The notes beneath the pieces are model-generated. The model searched no databases. It was not told the origin of the DNA and saw only the letters and a list, made by a program, of their open reading frames with translations. A program made the position numbers and the translations under genes. This document shows positions 1 through 11,239 of a DNA stretch of 64,000 nucleotides, in pieces. How positions within the stretch are numbered: the stretch's first letter is position 1; the number at the start of each line of letters is the position of its first letter. Location: contig CM030358.1 of NCBI GenBank assembly GCA_017893485.1, positions 257,546,477 to 257,610,476 of the forward strand. Reading direction: 5' to 3'. The DNA is from Hemerocallis citrina (taxonomy: Eukaryota; Streptophyta; Magnoliopsida; Asparagales; Asphodelaceae).

Positions 1-806
1 GACATGACGCATCATACAGAACCTACGGACAATTCACCTCTGTCATGGAACGATGGCACACGTAGTCACTGAACACCCCACAAGCGTTGCCACGATCCCG
101 ATAATTCTTGGGATGTATCCACGCTATGACATGACGCATCAAGCAGGAAGCCTATGAATACTCTCACACCGTAGATCCGAGACCCTCATACTTGTGTTTT
201 TCTCTTACTTTCATCACATCTCCACTATGTGTCTATTCCTTAGATGATTGAATCATGAATAAAATTAATACTCCAGAATTAGCGTTACCTCTACATCGGT
301 CTTTAAACATCAATCATATATCATGACCCAATCTTGGTCCTTTATCATCACACTTCTCTTTCAAAAATTTTATTTATGCTGATGTAAGGACTTAGCTAAA
401 CTCTAGTGTCAAACTCGTTTCATTTTCATCAAAAGAGAGTTCATATTCATAAATTTCATATTTCATCATGTTTCTTTTGCTTCATTTTCCATGCACATTT
501 GCATAGTTTTAAACAACAATCTCATCTTTAATCTTACTAAATTTTTCCATGTCAAAAATCTCATTTTAAGTCTCTTACGAAAATTCTTTATAGTAAAAAA
601 AAACTCGTTTTCTTTAATTTATCTAAATCATATTTTAAGAATGTTTATCCATTTCTTCCTCTCAAAAATTACTTCTAACTCCCTCTATAATAAGTTAAAT
701 ATTGTAGAAATAATTTTCATGAAGTCTAAGTATTTTTTTAAGAATTCTAATATTTTTTCTCAATTTTTTAATACATAAAAATAGAAGAAAAATCAAAATT
801 TCAAAA

Positions 807-1101
807 AAGTGGCCACAGGTCGGATTCGAACCCAGTCAACACCCCCCCCTGCGCCAGTGAATGGTAACCGACCCAGAGCGCACCTGAAGACCAGAAGGTC
901 TTAAGTGACTAACTGTTATATAGAGAATTTAAATTATATTTAAGGTCTGACTTTCAGATTTGAATTAAAAATTAAATTTTCAGAAAAAACAGAGTCTCTT
1001 GAGAGACTCGAACCCAAGACCAACAACTCTGCTCGGTTACAGTAACGCACCCAAAACGCACCGGGAAACTAGTAGGTCTAAGTGACTAACCGATATAGAG
1101 T
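807..1101 (-). repeat. Tandem pair of B-box-bearing modules in the 3' LTR
   Basis: On the minus strand two modules of about 110 bp each open with a GTTAGTCACTTA-type string and end in a Pol III B-box-like sequence: GGTTCGAATCC (822-832) and GGGTTCGAGTCTC (1003-1015). The second is followed by a hairpin with 8-bp arms (993-1010). A tRNA origin is inference: the T-stem pairing is weak and no good A box is seen. The whole structure recurs in the other LTR at 9316-9600. Confidence 0.5.
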
Positions 1102-2181
1102 CGAATTAAAATACTTTTGTATTAGACTGTAATGTATCAAGTTCTTCCTTTAATAACCTCGATTTTTCTCAATCAATTTGTACTTATAAAAATCTAGACC
1201 TTTTCCAGAATATTATTTCCTTGAAAACAGTAACTTATATTTTCTTAGATTGTCAAAAACTCATTTGTAAACACATAATAGACTATTTCTCTTTAGTTCT
1301 TTCAAAAAGTGGATCACGAATACAATTTCAACATAGAAAGAATTTCTTTTTGGATGAATCTTTTATCAACATATTCCCTTTTCATTCACAATGTGTTCAT
1401 ACAATTTTTTTTTTCCATTCTTTAACAAAATCAAGCTTTTAAATTAGTCTTATGTTTACCAAAACTAATCCTTTTCTTTTGTTTCAAAGAGATAAAGTAG
1501 ATGATAATCTAGTAAATATAATATTACTCATAAAATGCAATTAAAATAAACTTATTGCAACTAATCAATTTATCCCCAATCCATAGACATTATTTTGCAT
1601 TCTGAGCAATTTTTCACATATTGCATTCTACAACTCATTCACAAGCACAATTTTTCATATAATCATGTTTCATCAACCTATCATGCAAATATATTAACCA
1701 AGCATCATAAAAAATCTTAATTAACACATTTCAATTTATTTTACTAACTTTTTCAGCAGATAAGCTAGAGTGTCTTTTCCTACTAGTCTCTTCAAACAAG
1801 TATAAAGCAACTTTTCCTACTTGTTTCTAACATATTCACAATTTAAAATCCTAGCATGGTATCTATGTTAGAAGTTTGAGAAATTTCCCACCTTATTGAA
1901 GAAACAAATAGAAACTCCTAAGAAACTCCTTGAACGCACGAATGGCTCCCTTCTTCTCCTAGTTTGTGCCACGAACTTGAGCCTTCTCCTCCTTGCTAGT
2001 GTGAAACCTGAGACCTCCTCCTCTTGATGTATGGCCGGCCTCCAATGTTGCGAGAGCACACCAACACACAATCTCTCAATCTTTTACTCACACAACTCAT
2101 TCTTTTCCTCACAATTTGTTTCTTTTATTTTCTCTTCTCTTTGAAATTTTCTAATGCAAGTAATGAAGAAGACAAGGGGGG

Positions 2182-2189
2182 TATTTATA
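2182..2189 (-). promoter_or_regulatory. TATA box of element 1, 3' LTR
   Basis: TATAAATA on the minus strand, followed by a run of C. The other LTR has the same sequence at 10690-10697. It is the only clear TATA box in this LTR in the element's direction. Confidence 0.6.
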
Positions 2190-2730
2190 CACAACTCAAG
2201 CTCAAATGGAAGGTTGAGATGAGTTTAGATGAGAGGCTAGGATGCATTTGGGAGTTAGAAAAACTACCCATGATCACATAACCACTCTTCCACTCTCTCC
2301 ATCACTCCCAAAACCAAGACCAAGGCCGGCCACCCCCTTCTCATCACTTCCACGTGCTTGTGCAATGCACGTGTTACACTATGCATACTACAAATTAGTT
2401 TGTACATTAAATTGTTAATTTATTTAGTACTTGATCAGGTCTTCACTACAAGTTGTATTAATTATTAATAAAAATAACTAATGGGCTAATTAGGTGGGCC
2501 AAAAAACTATGGGCTCTCTAATTAAATTAATTAATTAATTTAAGTGGGCTAGAATAAGACTATTAGGCCTAGAGATTAAAATGGGCTTTAATTTAAAAGA
2601 GAAGAAATGTTTATTCATGAAATGAGAATACTTTTTAAAGTTAAAATACACATATTAAATTGCACGTGCAAGACACGTGAAAATAAAAGAAAACTTTATA
2701 TTTATTATTTGAGAAATTTAGGATGTTACA

Positions 2731-2743
2731 ACACTCCCTCCTT
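2731..2743 (-). promoter_or_regulatory. Polypurine tract of element 1
   Basis: On the minus strand AAGGAGGGAGTGT directly precedes the 3' LTR start TGTAACA. This is the expected place and composition for the primer of plus-strand DNA synthesis. Element 2 has the related AAGGAGGAAGTGA at 19203-19215. Confidence 0.8.
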
Positions 2744-2818
2744 AGAATAGTTCCGTCCTCGAAACTACGCTTAAAGAGTGAAAAAAACATAAAAGAAGAA
2801 AGAAGAAAAACTATACAA

Positions 2819-3623
2819 TCAAACAAAGAGCTCGGGATGATCCTTCAACATCCTCTCCTCGGATTTCCAAGTAGCCTCTTCAACCAACTGGTTTCTACAG
2901 ACTACTTTGACCATTGGTATCGTCTTGTTCCTCAAGATTTTCTCTCGACGATCCACGATCTGAAACGGTAGCTCACTGTAGCTACGATCTAGCTGCAAAC
3001 CCTCCGGCACTTCGGACAAATGGTGACTTGGATCTGGAATGTAACCTCTCAGTGTAGACACATTGAAGACATTGTGCACCTGAGACAACTCTTCCGGTAA
3101 CTACAACCGGTAAGCAGTTTTCCCAATTCTCTTCAATTGTCTTATACGGGCCTATGAATCTTGGGGCTAACTTCCCACCTCTTCCGAAACGAATCACGCC
3201 TTTACTAGGTGATACCTTCGGAAAGACAAAGTTACCTTCCTCGAACTCAAGGTCCCTCCTCCGGTTGTCTGCATAACTCTTCTGCCTACTCTGAGCATCC
3301 ACCAACCTCTTCCTGATCAAAACGATCTTTTTAGAGGTCTGCTGCACGATCTCGGGCCCAAACATCTGTCGTTCCCCCACTTCAAACCAGAAAACTGGTG
3401 TTCTGCACCTCCTGCAATACAGAGCATTGTACGGTGCCATCCCGATACTAGTCTGAAAAATGTTGTTGTAGGCAAACTCTATCAGATCTAGGTGCCTCTC
3501 CCAACTGCCTCCAAAATCTAGAACACAACACCGAAGCATATCCTCAAGAACTCGGTTGACTCTCTCAGTCTGTCCATCAGTCCGAGGATGAAAGGCAGTG
3601 CTGAAATCCGTCTTAGTACCCAA
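2819..3623 (-). pseudogene. Integrase C-terminal half and chromodomain-like tail (element 1 pol)
   Basis: Two overlapping minus-strand frames meet at a frameshift near 3090. The upstream part (3623-2982) holds the end of the integrase core, with FHPRTDGQTERVN carrying the catalytic Glu, then FAYNN and the LIRKRL...QSRQKSYAD region. The downstream part (3088-2819) ends with VHNVFNVS, REKILRNK and a VEEATW motif followed by HPELF. Known: that last string is the core of the plant chromovirus chromodomain, which targets integration to heterochromatin. Element 2 ends with the same organisation at 18520-19027. The frameshift means no continuous integrase is made. Confidence 0.88.
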
Positions 3624-4256
3624 AGCTGCCTGAAGTCTCCTCTAAAAATGCAAAGTGAACCGCGCATCTCAATCAAACACAATGGTCAACGGAAAACCAT
3701 GAAGCCTGATGATCTCCCTAATGTACAGCTCGACTAACTTGTCCATAGTCGAAGTGAGTTTCATTGCCAAGAAGTGAGCTGACTTGGTTAGTGGATCGAC
3801 TATGACCCAAATCGCATCATTACCCTTCGAACTCTGGGCAAATCCGTGATGAAATCCATGCTGATGTTATCCCACTTCCACTCCGGAATGGGTAACGGTT
3901 GCAATAAACCTCCGGGCTTCTGATTCTCGGCTTTCACCTGCTGAAAAATCTCACACCTCGCCACAAACTCAGCCGCATCCCGCATCAAACCTGACCACCA
4001 GAAATGTTGCTTGATGTCCATATACATCTTGGTACTCCCCGGATGTACAGACAAAAGAGTAGCATGTGCCTCCTGAATAATACTCTCCCTCAAATCTGAT
4101 TGATTCGGAACACATAGCCTATCTCCAAACCACAACACTTCATCCCTAATCTGAAACTCTGAAAATCTGCCAACACAACCTGCTCCTTCATCTTCTGAAT
4201 CTCTACATCTTCCTTTTGACTTGCTATAATCCTTTTATTCAGCGTGGGCTGAAGCC
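3624..4256 (-). pseudogene. Integrase zinc-binding and core N-terminal part (element 1 pol)
   Basis: The frame 4138-3800 reads HATLLSVHPGSTKMYMDIK, then FWW, then CEIFQQVK, and MDFITDLP. This is the HHCC domain followed by the first catalytic Asp of the DDE core. The last zinc ligand is lost: the family has Cys-x2-Cys before QQVK, and here the second Cys is Phe. Between 3800 and 3624 the frame is broken by stops, but core-like sequence continues into the next segment. The change at the zinc site would by itself impair integrase. Confidence 0.82.
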
Positions 4257-4821
4257 TCAGCTGAGCCAAATATGCCTCAGCCTATCTCCCAATCCTTGCA
4301 TAACTACCTCAATCCCAGCCCGGTCCAACTTCTCTGCAAGATGCCTCTGGGTCGTAATCAACCCAGCCAAACTGCTTTTACGGCTAAATGCATCAGCAAC
4401 AACATTAGCCTTCTCCGGATGGTACTTAATCTCTGGACGCATGTCCTCAAGTACTTCCAACCATTTCCGTTGCGGCGTTGCCTCAGATTCAGGACCTTCT
4501 ACTAATAGATGTACTTTAAGCTTTTATGGTCCTGTATACATATTTAATTTCTCACCGTACCCATAATGTCTCCATTGCTTAAGGGCAAAAATAATCGCAA
4601 CCAACTCCAGATCGTGAGTCAGATAATTCTTCTCATGTGGTCTTAGTTGCCTAGACCCATAAGCAATTACCTTCTCCCTCTTGCATCAAGACACAACCAA
4701 GCCCACGATGTGAAGCATCACTGTAAACATCATACTCAACACCTGGTCTAGGCAAAACCAAAATGGGAGCAGTAGTCAGCTTCTTTTTCAACTCTTGAAC
4801 GCTTGTCTCGCACTGCTCAGT
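4257..4821 (-). pseudogene. RNase H and connection region (element 1 pol)
   Basis: The minus-strand frame 4460-4257 carries YHPEKANVVADAFSRKSS, the conserved end of gypsy RNase H. Upstream, between about 4800 and 4500, broken frames retain fragments around the YDVYSDAS and [11 protein letters not shown] motifs of this domain. The domain removes RNA from the RNA-DNA hybrid during reverse transcription. Stops and frameshifts (for example around 4500 and 4690) disable it. Confidence 0.75.
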
Positions 4822-5627
4822 TCACTTGACATTCATATTCTTCTTGGTCAGACCAGTGAGCGGCACGGCTATCTGAGCATAGCCTTGAATAAACCTCCTG
4901 TAGTATCCAGTTTGCCCAAGAAAGCTTCTGATTTCCTTTCTTCTGAGGATTAGTAGCCACTCCCTCCTTAGAAAGGATGTGACCCAGGAATGCCACTTCA
5001 GATTTTCAGAATTCGCACTTGGATAACTTGGCATAAAACTCATGCTCTTGAAGCTTCTTCACGACCTCAGTCAGATGCTCAGTGTGCTCCTCCTCCAACT
5101 TGGAGTACATAAGAATATCGTTGATAAATACCACGACGAAAGAATTAATAAACAGTCCTCAGAACTCTGTTCATCATGTCCATAAAGATCGCAGGTGCAT
5201 TCGTCACTCCAAATGGCATAACTAAGAATTCGTAATGCCCATGTCAAGTTCTGAATGCAGTCTTATGCACATCTTCTGCTTTCACTCGAACCTGATGGTA
5301 TCCCGATCGAAGGTCTATTTTGGAGAAAACAACTGCTCCTTGTAGACGATCGAACAGGTCATCAATTCGTGGAATAGGATATTTATTCTGAACAGTGACC
5401 TTATTCAGTTCCTAGTAATTGATGCACATCCTTATCGACCCATTCTTCTTCTTCACCAACAGTACTAGTGCTCCTCAAGGCGACGTACTCGGCTGAATAA
5501 AACCTTTTCCCAAAAGTTCCTCAATTTGCCGTTTAACTTCATCCTGCTCCATAGGCGCCATCCTATATGGTGCCTTGGAAATGGGTGCACTCCCTGGCTG
5601 GATAGTGATGCTGAACTCTACATCACG
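4822..5627 (-). pseudogene. Reverse transcriptase (element 1 pol), catalytic Asp replaced
   Basis: Minus-strand frames carry the gypsy RT landmarks in order: the KRQIEELL approach, [14 protein letters not shown] (about 5330-5280), [13 protein letters not shown] (about 5235-5195), the active-site strand, and [19 protein letters not shown] (frame 5043-4822). The active site reads FIND where the family has F/YxDD. The codon at 5120-5122 is AAC, so the first metal-binding Asp is Asn; element 2 keeps FIDD. Several frameshifts and stops (near 5470, 5240 and 5150) also break the frame. Confidence 0.85.
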
Positions 5628-6125
5628 TTACGGGGGTAACCTGGGCAAATCTTCCAATAACACAGTTGGGTAATCCCGAACTACTGGAATCTGCTGCACC
5701 TCTACAGGAAACTTCTTCTTGCTGATAGCTGCCACCAAACCTGAACATCTCTTTCCCCCCTGGAAAGTGACTACAGGACCCCCTGAAGCCTTTACTGTTA
5801 CCTCCTTGGTCTTGCACTCGATATTCGCACTGTACACCGACATCCAATCAATGCCAATGATAACATCAACCCCCAAGATATTCAGCTCGATCAGATCAAT
5901 CCCAAAAATTTTATCTCCAATCTCGATCTCGCAGTCTGCATAATACCAATCAGTGGTTAAAGTTTCCCCTGATGGAGTAGCTACTACTAAGACCTTGCCT
6001 GGAACAACCTTCGGTTCGACTCCCAAGACTTTAGCAAAATTAGGAGATACAAAAGTATGAGAGGGTCTAATATCGAACAGAACAGCAACTTTTTTCCATT
6101 TAATAAAAGTTCTCCTGTTATACAA
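5628..6125 (-). pseudogene. Aspartic protease (element 1 pol), active-site loop destroyed
   Basis: A 165-codon open frame matches the retropepsin part of gypsy pol: an FD..PSHTFVSPNFAKVLGVEP core, an ATPSGE...TDWYYADCEIEIGD stretch and GVDVIIGIDWM. The catalytic triplet, DTG in element 2 (DTGSSHTFVS), reads DIR here and the next residue is Pro. An active protease is therefore excluded although the frame is open. It lies directly after gag, as in other chromoviruses, and a stop separates it from the RT. Confidence 0.85.
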
Positions 6126-6186
6126 TACACTTTCGTTACATAAAAGTTCTTACTAAATAAACAGGGAAAAAGAACAATAGAACCTT

Positions 6187-7212
6187 CTAAACATCCGCCC
6201 CCATACTAGTAATGACGTGATCCACTTCATCAGCGTCGACCTCAGTCAAGGCAAACACTCGCCCCTGCTTGTACGATTTATTCCTAACTTGCTGCGTTGG
6301 TACCTTCCGGACGACATCTCGCAGTTTGGGGCAGTGAGATCTGTAATGATCTGTCGCTCTACAGTTGAAACAAGTCACCACAGGAGGTCTCACCCAACCA
6401 TTTCTGGGTCTTCCAGCCACATTGACAACATTCTCCCCCAGAGGTTTGAACCTTTGAGCTGGCGGCTGCCCTCTGCCCTCTGACATTCCCAGAAACTGCG
6501 AGCCTCTTCCCGACATTCCAATTGTTCCTCCGGTTCTGGGTGGTATGAAACTGCTCCATATCCTCCTCTGTAGCTGTAGCTCGACTAACTTGTCAAACCT
6601 CCTGTAACCAAGGGGTATCATCCTTGATCTCAGACTCGGCCTCAATCTGTGCTTGAACGTCCGAGCTTTTTTCGCCTCATCCATCACAAGTTTGGGTGCA
6701 TACCTCGAGAGTTGAGTAAACCTTGTTTCATACTCCCTAACAGACATGGCTCCCGGCTGCAGTGCCAGGAACTCCATCGCTTTCTTCTCTTGGACATCAG
6801 ATGGGAAGTAGTGACCACAGAACTCCTCCAAGAATTCCTCCCAGCCATAACACCATTTCCCATAGTCCGCTTCATCGACTGCCACCAAACAACTGCAACA
6901 TTCTCAAGCTGCAATGTAGCCAGCTTCACCTTACTACCATCTGGAGTTTCCAAGACTTCAAAGGTAGTCTCGACTTGCCGAATCAAATTGTCAGCTGCAT
7001 CTAGGTCTGACTTCCCCTCAAACACTGGTGGCTTCATCCTCTTGAATGACTCCACGAGTTTGATCGCCTCAGGAACTAGATTTGCAGGCATTCCCCCTAT
7101 GATTTTGGTTCATGGCAACGGCATTGAGGGTCTGATAGAATCTAGCCAACTCCATTTCCAAGTTGAGTCCACAGCTGGGCCCTTCTCCATTCCTTGATCT
7201 TCTTCCAGCCAT
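6187..7212 (-). pseudogene. gag (element 1)
   Basis: Capsid/nucleocapsid precursor. The start at 7212 (MAGRRSRNG) is chosen because element 2 gag begins the same way (MAGPRIRNG at 16636). Frames 7212-7069, 7091-6684 and 6888-6187 overlap and join through frameshifts. The retrotransposon gag domain is clear: VESFKRMKPPVFEG, QVETTFEVLE, FLEEFCGHYFP, VREYETRFTQLSRYAP. One CCHC zinc knuckle follows, CFNCRATDHYRSHC (Cys-x2-Cys-x4-His-x4-Cys), then a tail ending in GRVFALTEVDADE. Element 2 has two knuckles. At least two frameshifts (around 7080 and 6860) block translation. Confidence 0.9.
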
Positions 7213-7358
7213 ACTCTGATTCAAAAGATCCATTAAATTCGAATTAGAAAACATGAATTTAAATCAACTTCTTTCATTTCATTGAATTAAAACGTTATAC
7301 ATTCAAATTTAAAATATCGTCTGACATCAGGAGAAAAGCATTGAGAAGATACAACATT

Positions 7359-7766
7359 CTAATCCCTACGGTTCCTCTTGGCTTTCCTAAGCTCTTCCTG
7401 TAGTTCTGCCACTTCTTCCTTCAGTAAATCATACATGTTCTTCCACTTCTCGAGTACCCAAACACGATAACTGAGGGTTGCAATGTTCTTTTTGAACTTT
7501 ACACACTGGGCCTGCAGTAGATCTACTCTATCCCTCTGAGTCTCCACTTGCCTCTGAAGAGACTCGTTGAGACAACCCAGAACTGGCTCCTCCCCGTTGG
7601 ATGAAATGTTTGATGAGTTCGGAGGCGGAGTGATCTCTCGGGACTCGGGTCATTCTCCTTCATACTACTCGGGATCTTCTTCGTCGAAATCTCCTTGTCC
7701 AGGATAGTAGTCCTCTTCGATTATGTGCCAATCATCATCGCCTGTGAGGACGTGGTGGTTCGCCAT
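7359..7766 (-). pseudogene. Leader ORF between primer site and gag (element 1), acidic plus coiled-coil, two in-frame stops
   Basis: From ATG at 7766 one minus-strand frame runs 135 codons to a TAG at 7359, interrupted only by in-frame stops at 7665-7667 (TAG) and 7650-7652 (TGA). The N-terminal part is strongly acidic (DDDWHIIEEDYYPGQG). The C-terminal 62 residues, open from 7547, are charged with heptad-like spacing (VDLLQAQ...VAELQEELRKAKRNRRD), which suggests a coiled coil with a basic end. It lies between the PBS (7910) and gag (7212). I do not recognise a family. Its conservation as one frame apart from two stops suggests it was once translated. Element 2 has only about 225 bases between PBS and gag and no such ORF. 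Confidence 0.6.
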
Positions 7767-7909
7767 CTTGGGGAAGGGAGAAAATGGAGCATCAATCATA
7801 GAGCAACAAAAATGTAAGTAGCTTACATTTAAATCTCTATACCCAACTCATACTCTAATGTCCACTCTAGGGTGTCGTTCCTTATAAATTTGAACTACTT
7901 GGAAGCGTG

Positions 7910-7921
7910 GCTCTGATACCA
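7910..7921 (-). promoter_or_regulatory. Primer binding site, initiator tRNA-Met (element 1)
   Basis: On the minus strand TGGTATCAGAGC follows the 5' LTR after 3 bases. This is the complement of the 3' end of plant initiator tRNA-Met, the usual primer for chromoviruses, and it fixes the element's orientation. Confidence 0.93.
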
Positions 7922-9315
7922 CTCTGTAACACCCCGAATTCCAAATAAGTATGAATTCGAAGTTCCACAGGATCTTTACATTTCACTTCGTACAATTTTA
8001 TAAGGAATTAAAAACTTTTTTATACAACAATGATTACATCAACGCAGTAGAATTATAAATTACAACATGATACATGAATTAAGTAACAACTTGAACATTT
8101 CTTTAAGAAGCATTCATTCTTTAATCTTGTCAATCACTTTATCCTGCATAGAAACAGTGGGCACGTCAGTTGCATACAACTGACGCTAGGATATAATACA
8201 TCAATTTCTCTAACTTAGAAAGCACACACTTGTCATAAACAAAGCTAAGGGGACTATCTTATTGATGTCGTGTGTGAATATGCACTTAGTCCTTAATACA
8301 GTTATTTATGTTTAATGATACTAATGCGCACTTGTTCGGATTCTATGCATCCCATACTACATAGGTCCGAGGGCAAGCCCTTAATCGTTCTTCATCTTGT
8401 AGGGTTGATTACCTCGCCATGATTTAAACTACAACGGTAAGTATCCTAGATGTCCTATGAGTTACGAGCCCATGCCCAGATAGCCTGGAGGGAAATCCCA
8501 CATCATGACATGATGCATCATGCAGAGCCTATGGACAATTCGCCTCCGTCATGGAAAGATGGCATTACGCAGTCACTGAACACCCCACAAGCGTCGCCAC
8601 GGTCCCGATAATTCTGGAGATGTATCCATGCCATGACATGATGCATCAAGCAGGCAGCCTATGAATACTCTCACATCGTAGATCCGAGGCCCTCATACTT
8701 GTGTTTTTCTCTTACTTTCATCACATCTCCACTATGTGTCTATTCCTTAGATGATTGAATCATGAATAAAATTAATACTCCAATTTTAGCGTTACCTCTA
8801 CATCGGTCTTTAAACATCAATCATATATCATGACCCAATCTTGGTCCTTTATCATCACACTTCTCTTTCAAAAATTTCATTTATGCCGATGTAAGGACTT
8901 AGCTAAACTTTAGTGTCAAACTCGTTTCATTTTCATCAAAAGATAGTTCATATTCATAAATTTCATATTTCATCATGTTTCTTTTGCTTCATTTTCCATG
9001 CACATTTGCATAGTTTTAAACAACAATCTCATCTTTAATCTTACTAAATTTTTCCATGTCAAAAATCTCATTTTAAGTCTCTTACGAAAATTCTTTATAG
9101 TAAAAAAAAACTCGTTTTCTTTAATTTATCTAAATCATATTTTAAGAATGTTTATCCATTTCTTCCTCTCAAAAATTACTTCTAACTCCCTTTATAATAA
9201 GTCAAATATTGTAGAAATAGTTTTCATGAAGTCTAAGTATTTTTTTAAGAATTCTAATATTTTTTCTCAATTTTTTAATACATAAAAATAGAAGAAAAAT
9301 CAAAATTTCAAAAAA

Positions 9316-9600
9316 GTGGCCACAGGTCGGATTCGAACCCAGTCAACACCCCCCCCGCCAGTGAATGGTAACCGACCCAGAGCGCACCTGAAGACCAGAA
9401 GGTCTTAAGTGACTAACTGTTATATAGAGAATTTAAATTATATTTAAGGTCTGACTTTCGGATTTGAATTAAAATCAAATTTTCAGAAAAGCAGAGTCTC
9501 TTGAGAGACTCGAACCCAAGACCAAATACTCCGCCCAGCTACAGTAACACACCCAAAACACACCCTGAAGACCAGTAGGTCTTAGTGACTAACCGATATA
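9316..9600 (-). repeat. Tandem pair of B-box-bearing modules in the 5' LTR
   Basis: LTR copy of the structure at 807-1101, with B-box-like strings at 9329-9340 and 9505-9517. Both boxes are preserved between the two LTRs, but the C run beside the first is shorter here. Confidence 0.5.
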
Positions 9601-10689
9601 GAGTCAGATTAAAATACTTTTGTATTAGACTGAACTGTATCTAGTTCTTCCTTTAATAACCTCGATTTCTTTCAATCAATTTGTACTTATAAAAATCTAG
9701 ATCTTTTCCAGAATATTATTTCCTTGAAAACAGTAACTTATATTTTCTTAGATTGTCAAAAAACTCATTTGTAAACACATAATAGACTATTTCTCTTTAG
9801 TTCTTTCAAAAAGTGGACCACGAATACAATTTCGACATAGAAAGAATTTCTTTTTGGATGAATCTTTTATCAACATATTCCCTTTTCATTCACAATGTAT
9901 TCATACAATTTTTTTCTTCATTCTTTAATAATGTCAAGCTCTTAAATTAGTCTTATGTTTACCAAAACTAATCCTTTTCTTTTGTTTCAAAGAGACAAAA
10001 TAGATGATAATCTAGTGAATATAATATTACTCATAAAATGCAATTAAAACACACTTATTGCACTACCCCAATCCATAGACATTATTTTGCATTCTACAAT
10101 TCATTCATAAGAGCATATTTTCACATACTGCATTCTACAACTCATTCACAAGCACAATTTTTCATATAATCATGTTTCATCAACCTATCATGCAAATATA
10201 TTAACCAAGCATCATAAAAAATCTTAATTAACACATTTCAATTTATTTTACTAACTTTTTCATGCAGATAAGCTAGAGTGTCTTTTCCTACTAGTCTCTT
10301 CAAACAAGTATAAAGCAACTTTTCCTACTTGTTTCTAACATATTCACAATTTAAAATCCTAGCATGGTATCTATGTTAGAAGTTTGAGAAAATTTCCACC
10401 TTATTGAAGAAACAAATAGAAACTCCTAAGAAACTCCTTGAACGTACGAATGTCTCCCTTCTCCTCATAGGTTGTGCCACGAATTTGAGCCTTCTCCTCC
10501 TTGCTAATGTGAAACCTGAGACCTCCTCCTCTTGATGTATGGCCGGCCTCCAATGTTGCAAGAGCACACCAACACACAATCTCTCAACCTTTTACTCACA
10601 CAACTCTTTCTTTTTCTCACAATTTGTTTCTTTTCTTTTCTCTTCTCTTCGAAATTTTCTAATGCAAGTAATGAAGAAGACAAGGGGGG

Positions 10690-10697
10690 TATTTATA
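10690..10697 (-). promoter_or_regulatory. TATA box of element 1, 5' LTR
   Basis: TATAAATA on the minus strand, identical to the copy at 2182-2189. Transcription from here would enter gag after about 3 kb of LTR and leader. Confidence 0.6.
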
Positions 10698-11239
10698 CAC
10701 AACTCAAGGTCAAATGGAGGGTTGAGATGAGTTTAGATGAGAGGCTAGGATGCATTTGGGAGTCAGAAGAACTACCCATGATCACATAACCACTCTTCCA
10801 CTCTCTCCATCACTCCCAAAACCAAGACCAAGGCCGACCACCCCCTTCTCATCACTTCCACGTGCTTGTGCAATCCACGTGTTACACTATGCATACTACA
10901 AATTAGTTTGTACATTAAATTGTTAATTTATTTAGTACTTGATCAAGTCTACACTACAAGTTGCATTAATTATTAATAAAAATAACTAATGGGCTAATTA
11001 GGTGGGCCAAAAAACCATGTGCTCTCTAATTAAATTAATTAATTTATTTAAGTGGACTAGATTAAGACTATTAGGCCTAGAGATTAAAATAGGCTCTAAT
11101 TTAAAAGGGAAGAAATATTTATTCATGAAATGAGAATACTTTTTAAAGTTAGAATACACATATTAAATTGCACGTGCAAGACACGTGAAAATAAAAGAAA
11201 ACTTTATATTTATTATTTGAAAAATTCAGGATGTTACAA

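Larger units (their letters stand above)
1..2730 (-). repeat. 3' LTR of element 1 (partial)
   Basis: This matches 8503-11239 almost base for base with scattered substitutions and small indels. It ends at 2730 in TGTTACA (TGTAACA on the element strand), next to the polypurine tract. The first 580 bases or so of the repeat lie left of the window. It contains a TATA box, two B-box-like modules and paired CACGTG palindromes (2351, 2368, 2663, 2674). A 95-codon plus-strand reading frame at 491-778 recurs in the other LTR only because the LTR is duplicated. Confidence 0.92.
1..11239 (-). mobile_element. Element 1: Ty3/gypsy chromovirus (Tekay/Del-like), cut by the left window edge
   Basis: Seen: two closely similar long repeats (1-2730 and 7925-11239) flank a 5.2-kb interior. 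The interior encodes gag, protease, RT, RNase H, integrase and a chromodomain-like tail, all on the minus strand in the gypsy order (integrase after RT). A primer site complementary to initiator tRNA-Met lies beside the right LTR and a polypurine tract beside the left one, so the right LTR is the 5' LTR. Known: long LTRs, an iMet primer and a C-terminal chromodomain typify plant chromoviruses, especially Tekay/Del. The element is dead: gag and pol have frameshifts and stops, and key catalytic residues are replaced. The right flank starts with ACAGA; the matching left flank lies outside the window. Confidence 0.93.
7925..11239 (-). repeat. 5' LTR of element 1
   Basis: 3315 bp. In plus coordinates it runs from TGTAACACC (7925) to TGTTACA (11239), so it has a TGTAACA type inverted repeat at the ends. 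It matches 1-2730 over the shared part. It carries a TATA box (10690-10697), the two B-box modules (9316-9600), CACGTG pairs at 10859, 10876, 11171 and 11182, and a stretch near 8150-8190 that recurs in the LTR fragment at 58860. Confidence 0.93.

Noticed and set aside
491..778. 95-codon plus-strand frame conserved at 8998-9285
   Set aside because: It lies inside both LTRs of element 1 on the opposite strand; the conservation follows from LTR duplication. The sequence is low-complexity and Phe/Leu/Ile-rich.
2024..2281. 85-codon plus-strand frame conserved at 10532-10789
   Set aside because: Same reason: LTR duplication, antisense to the element, overlapping its TATA box.
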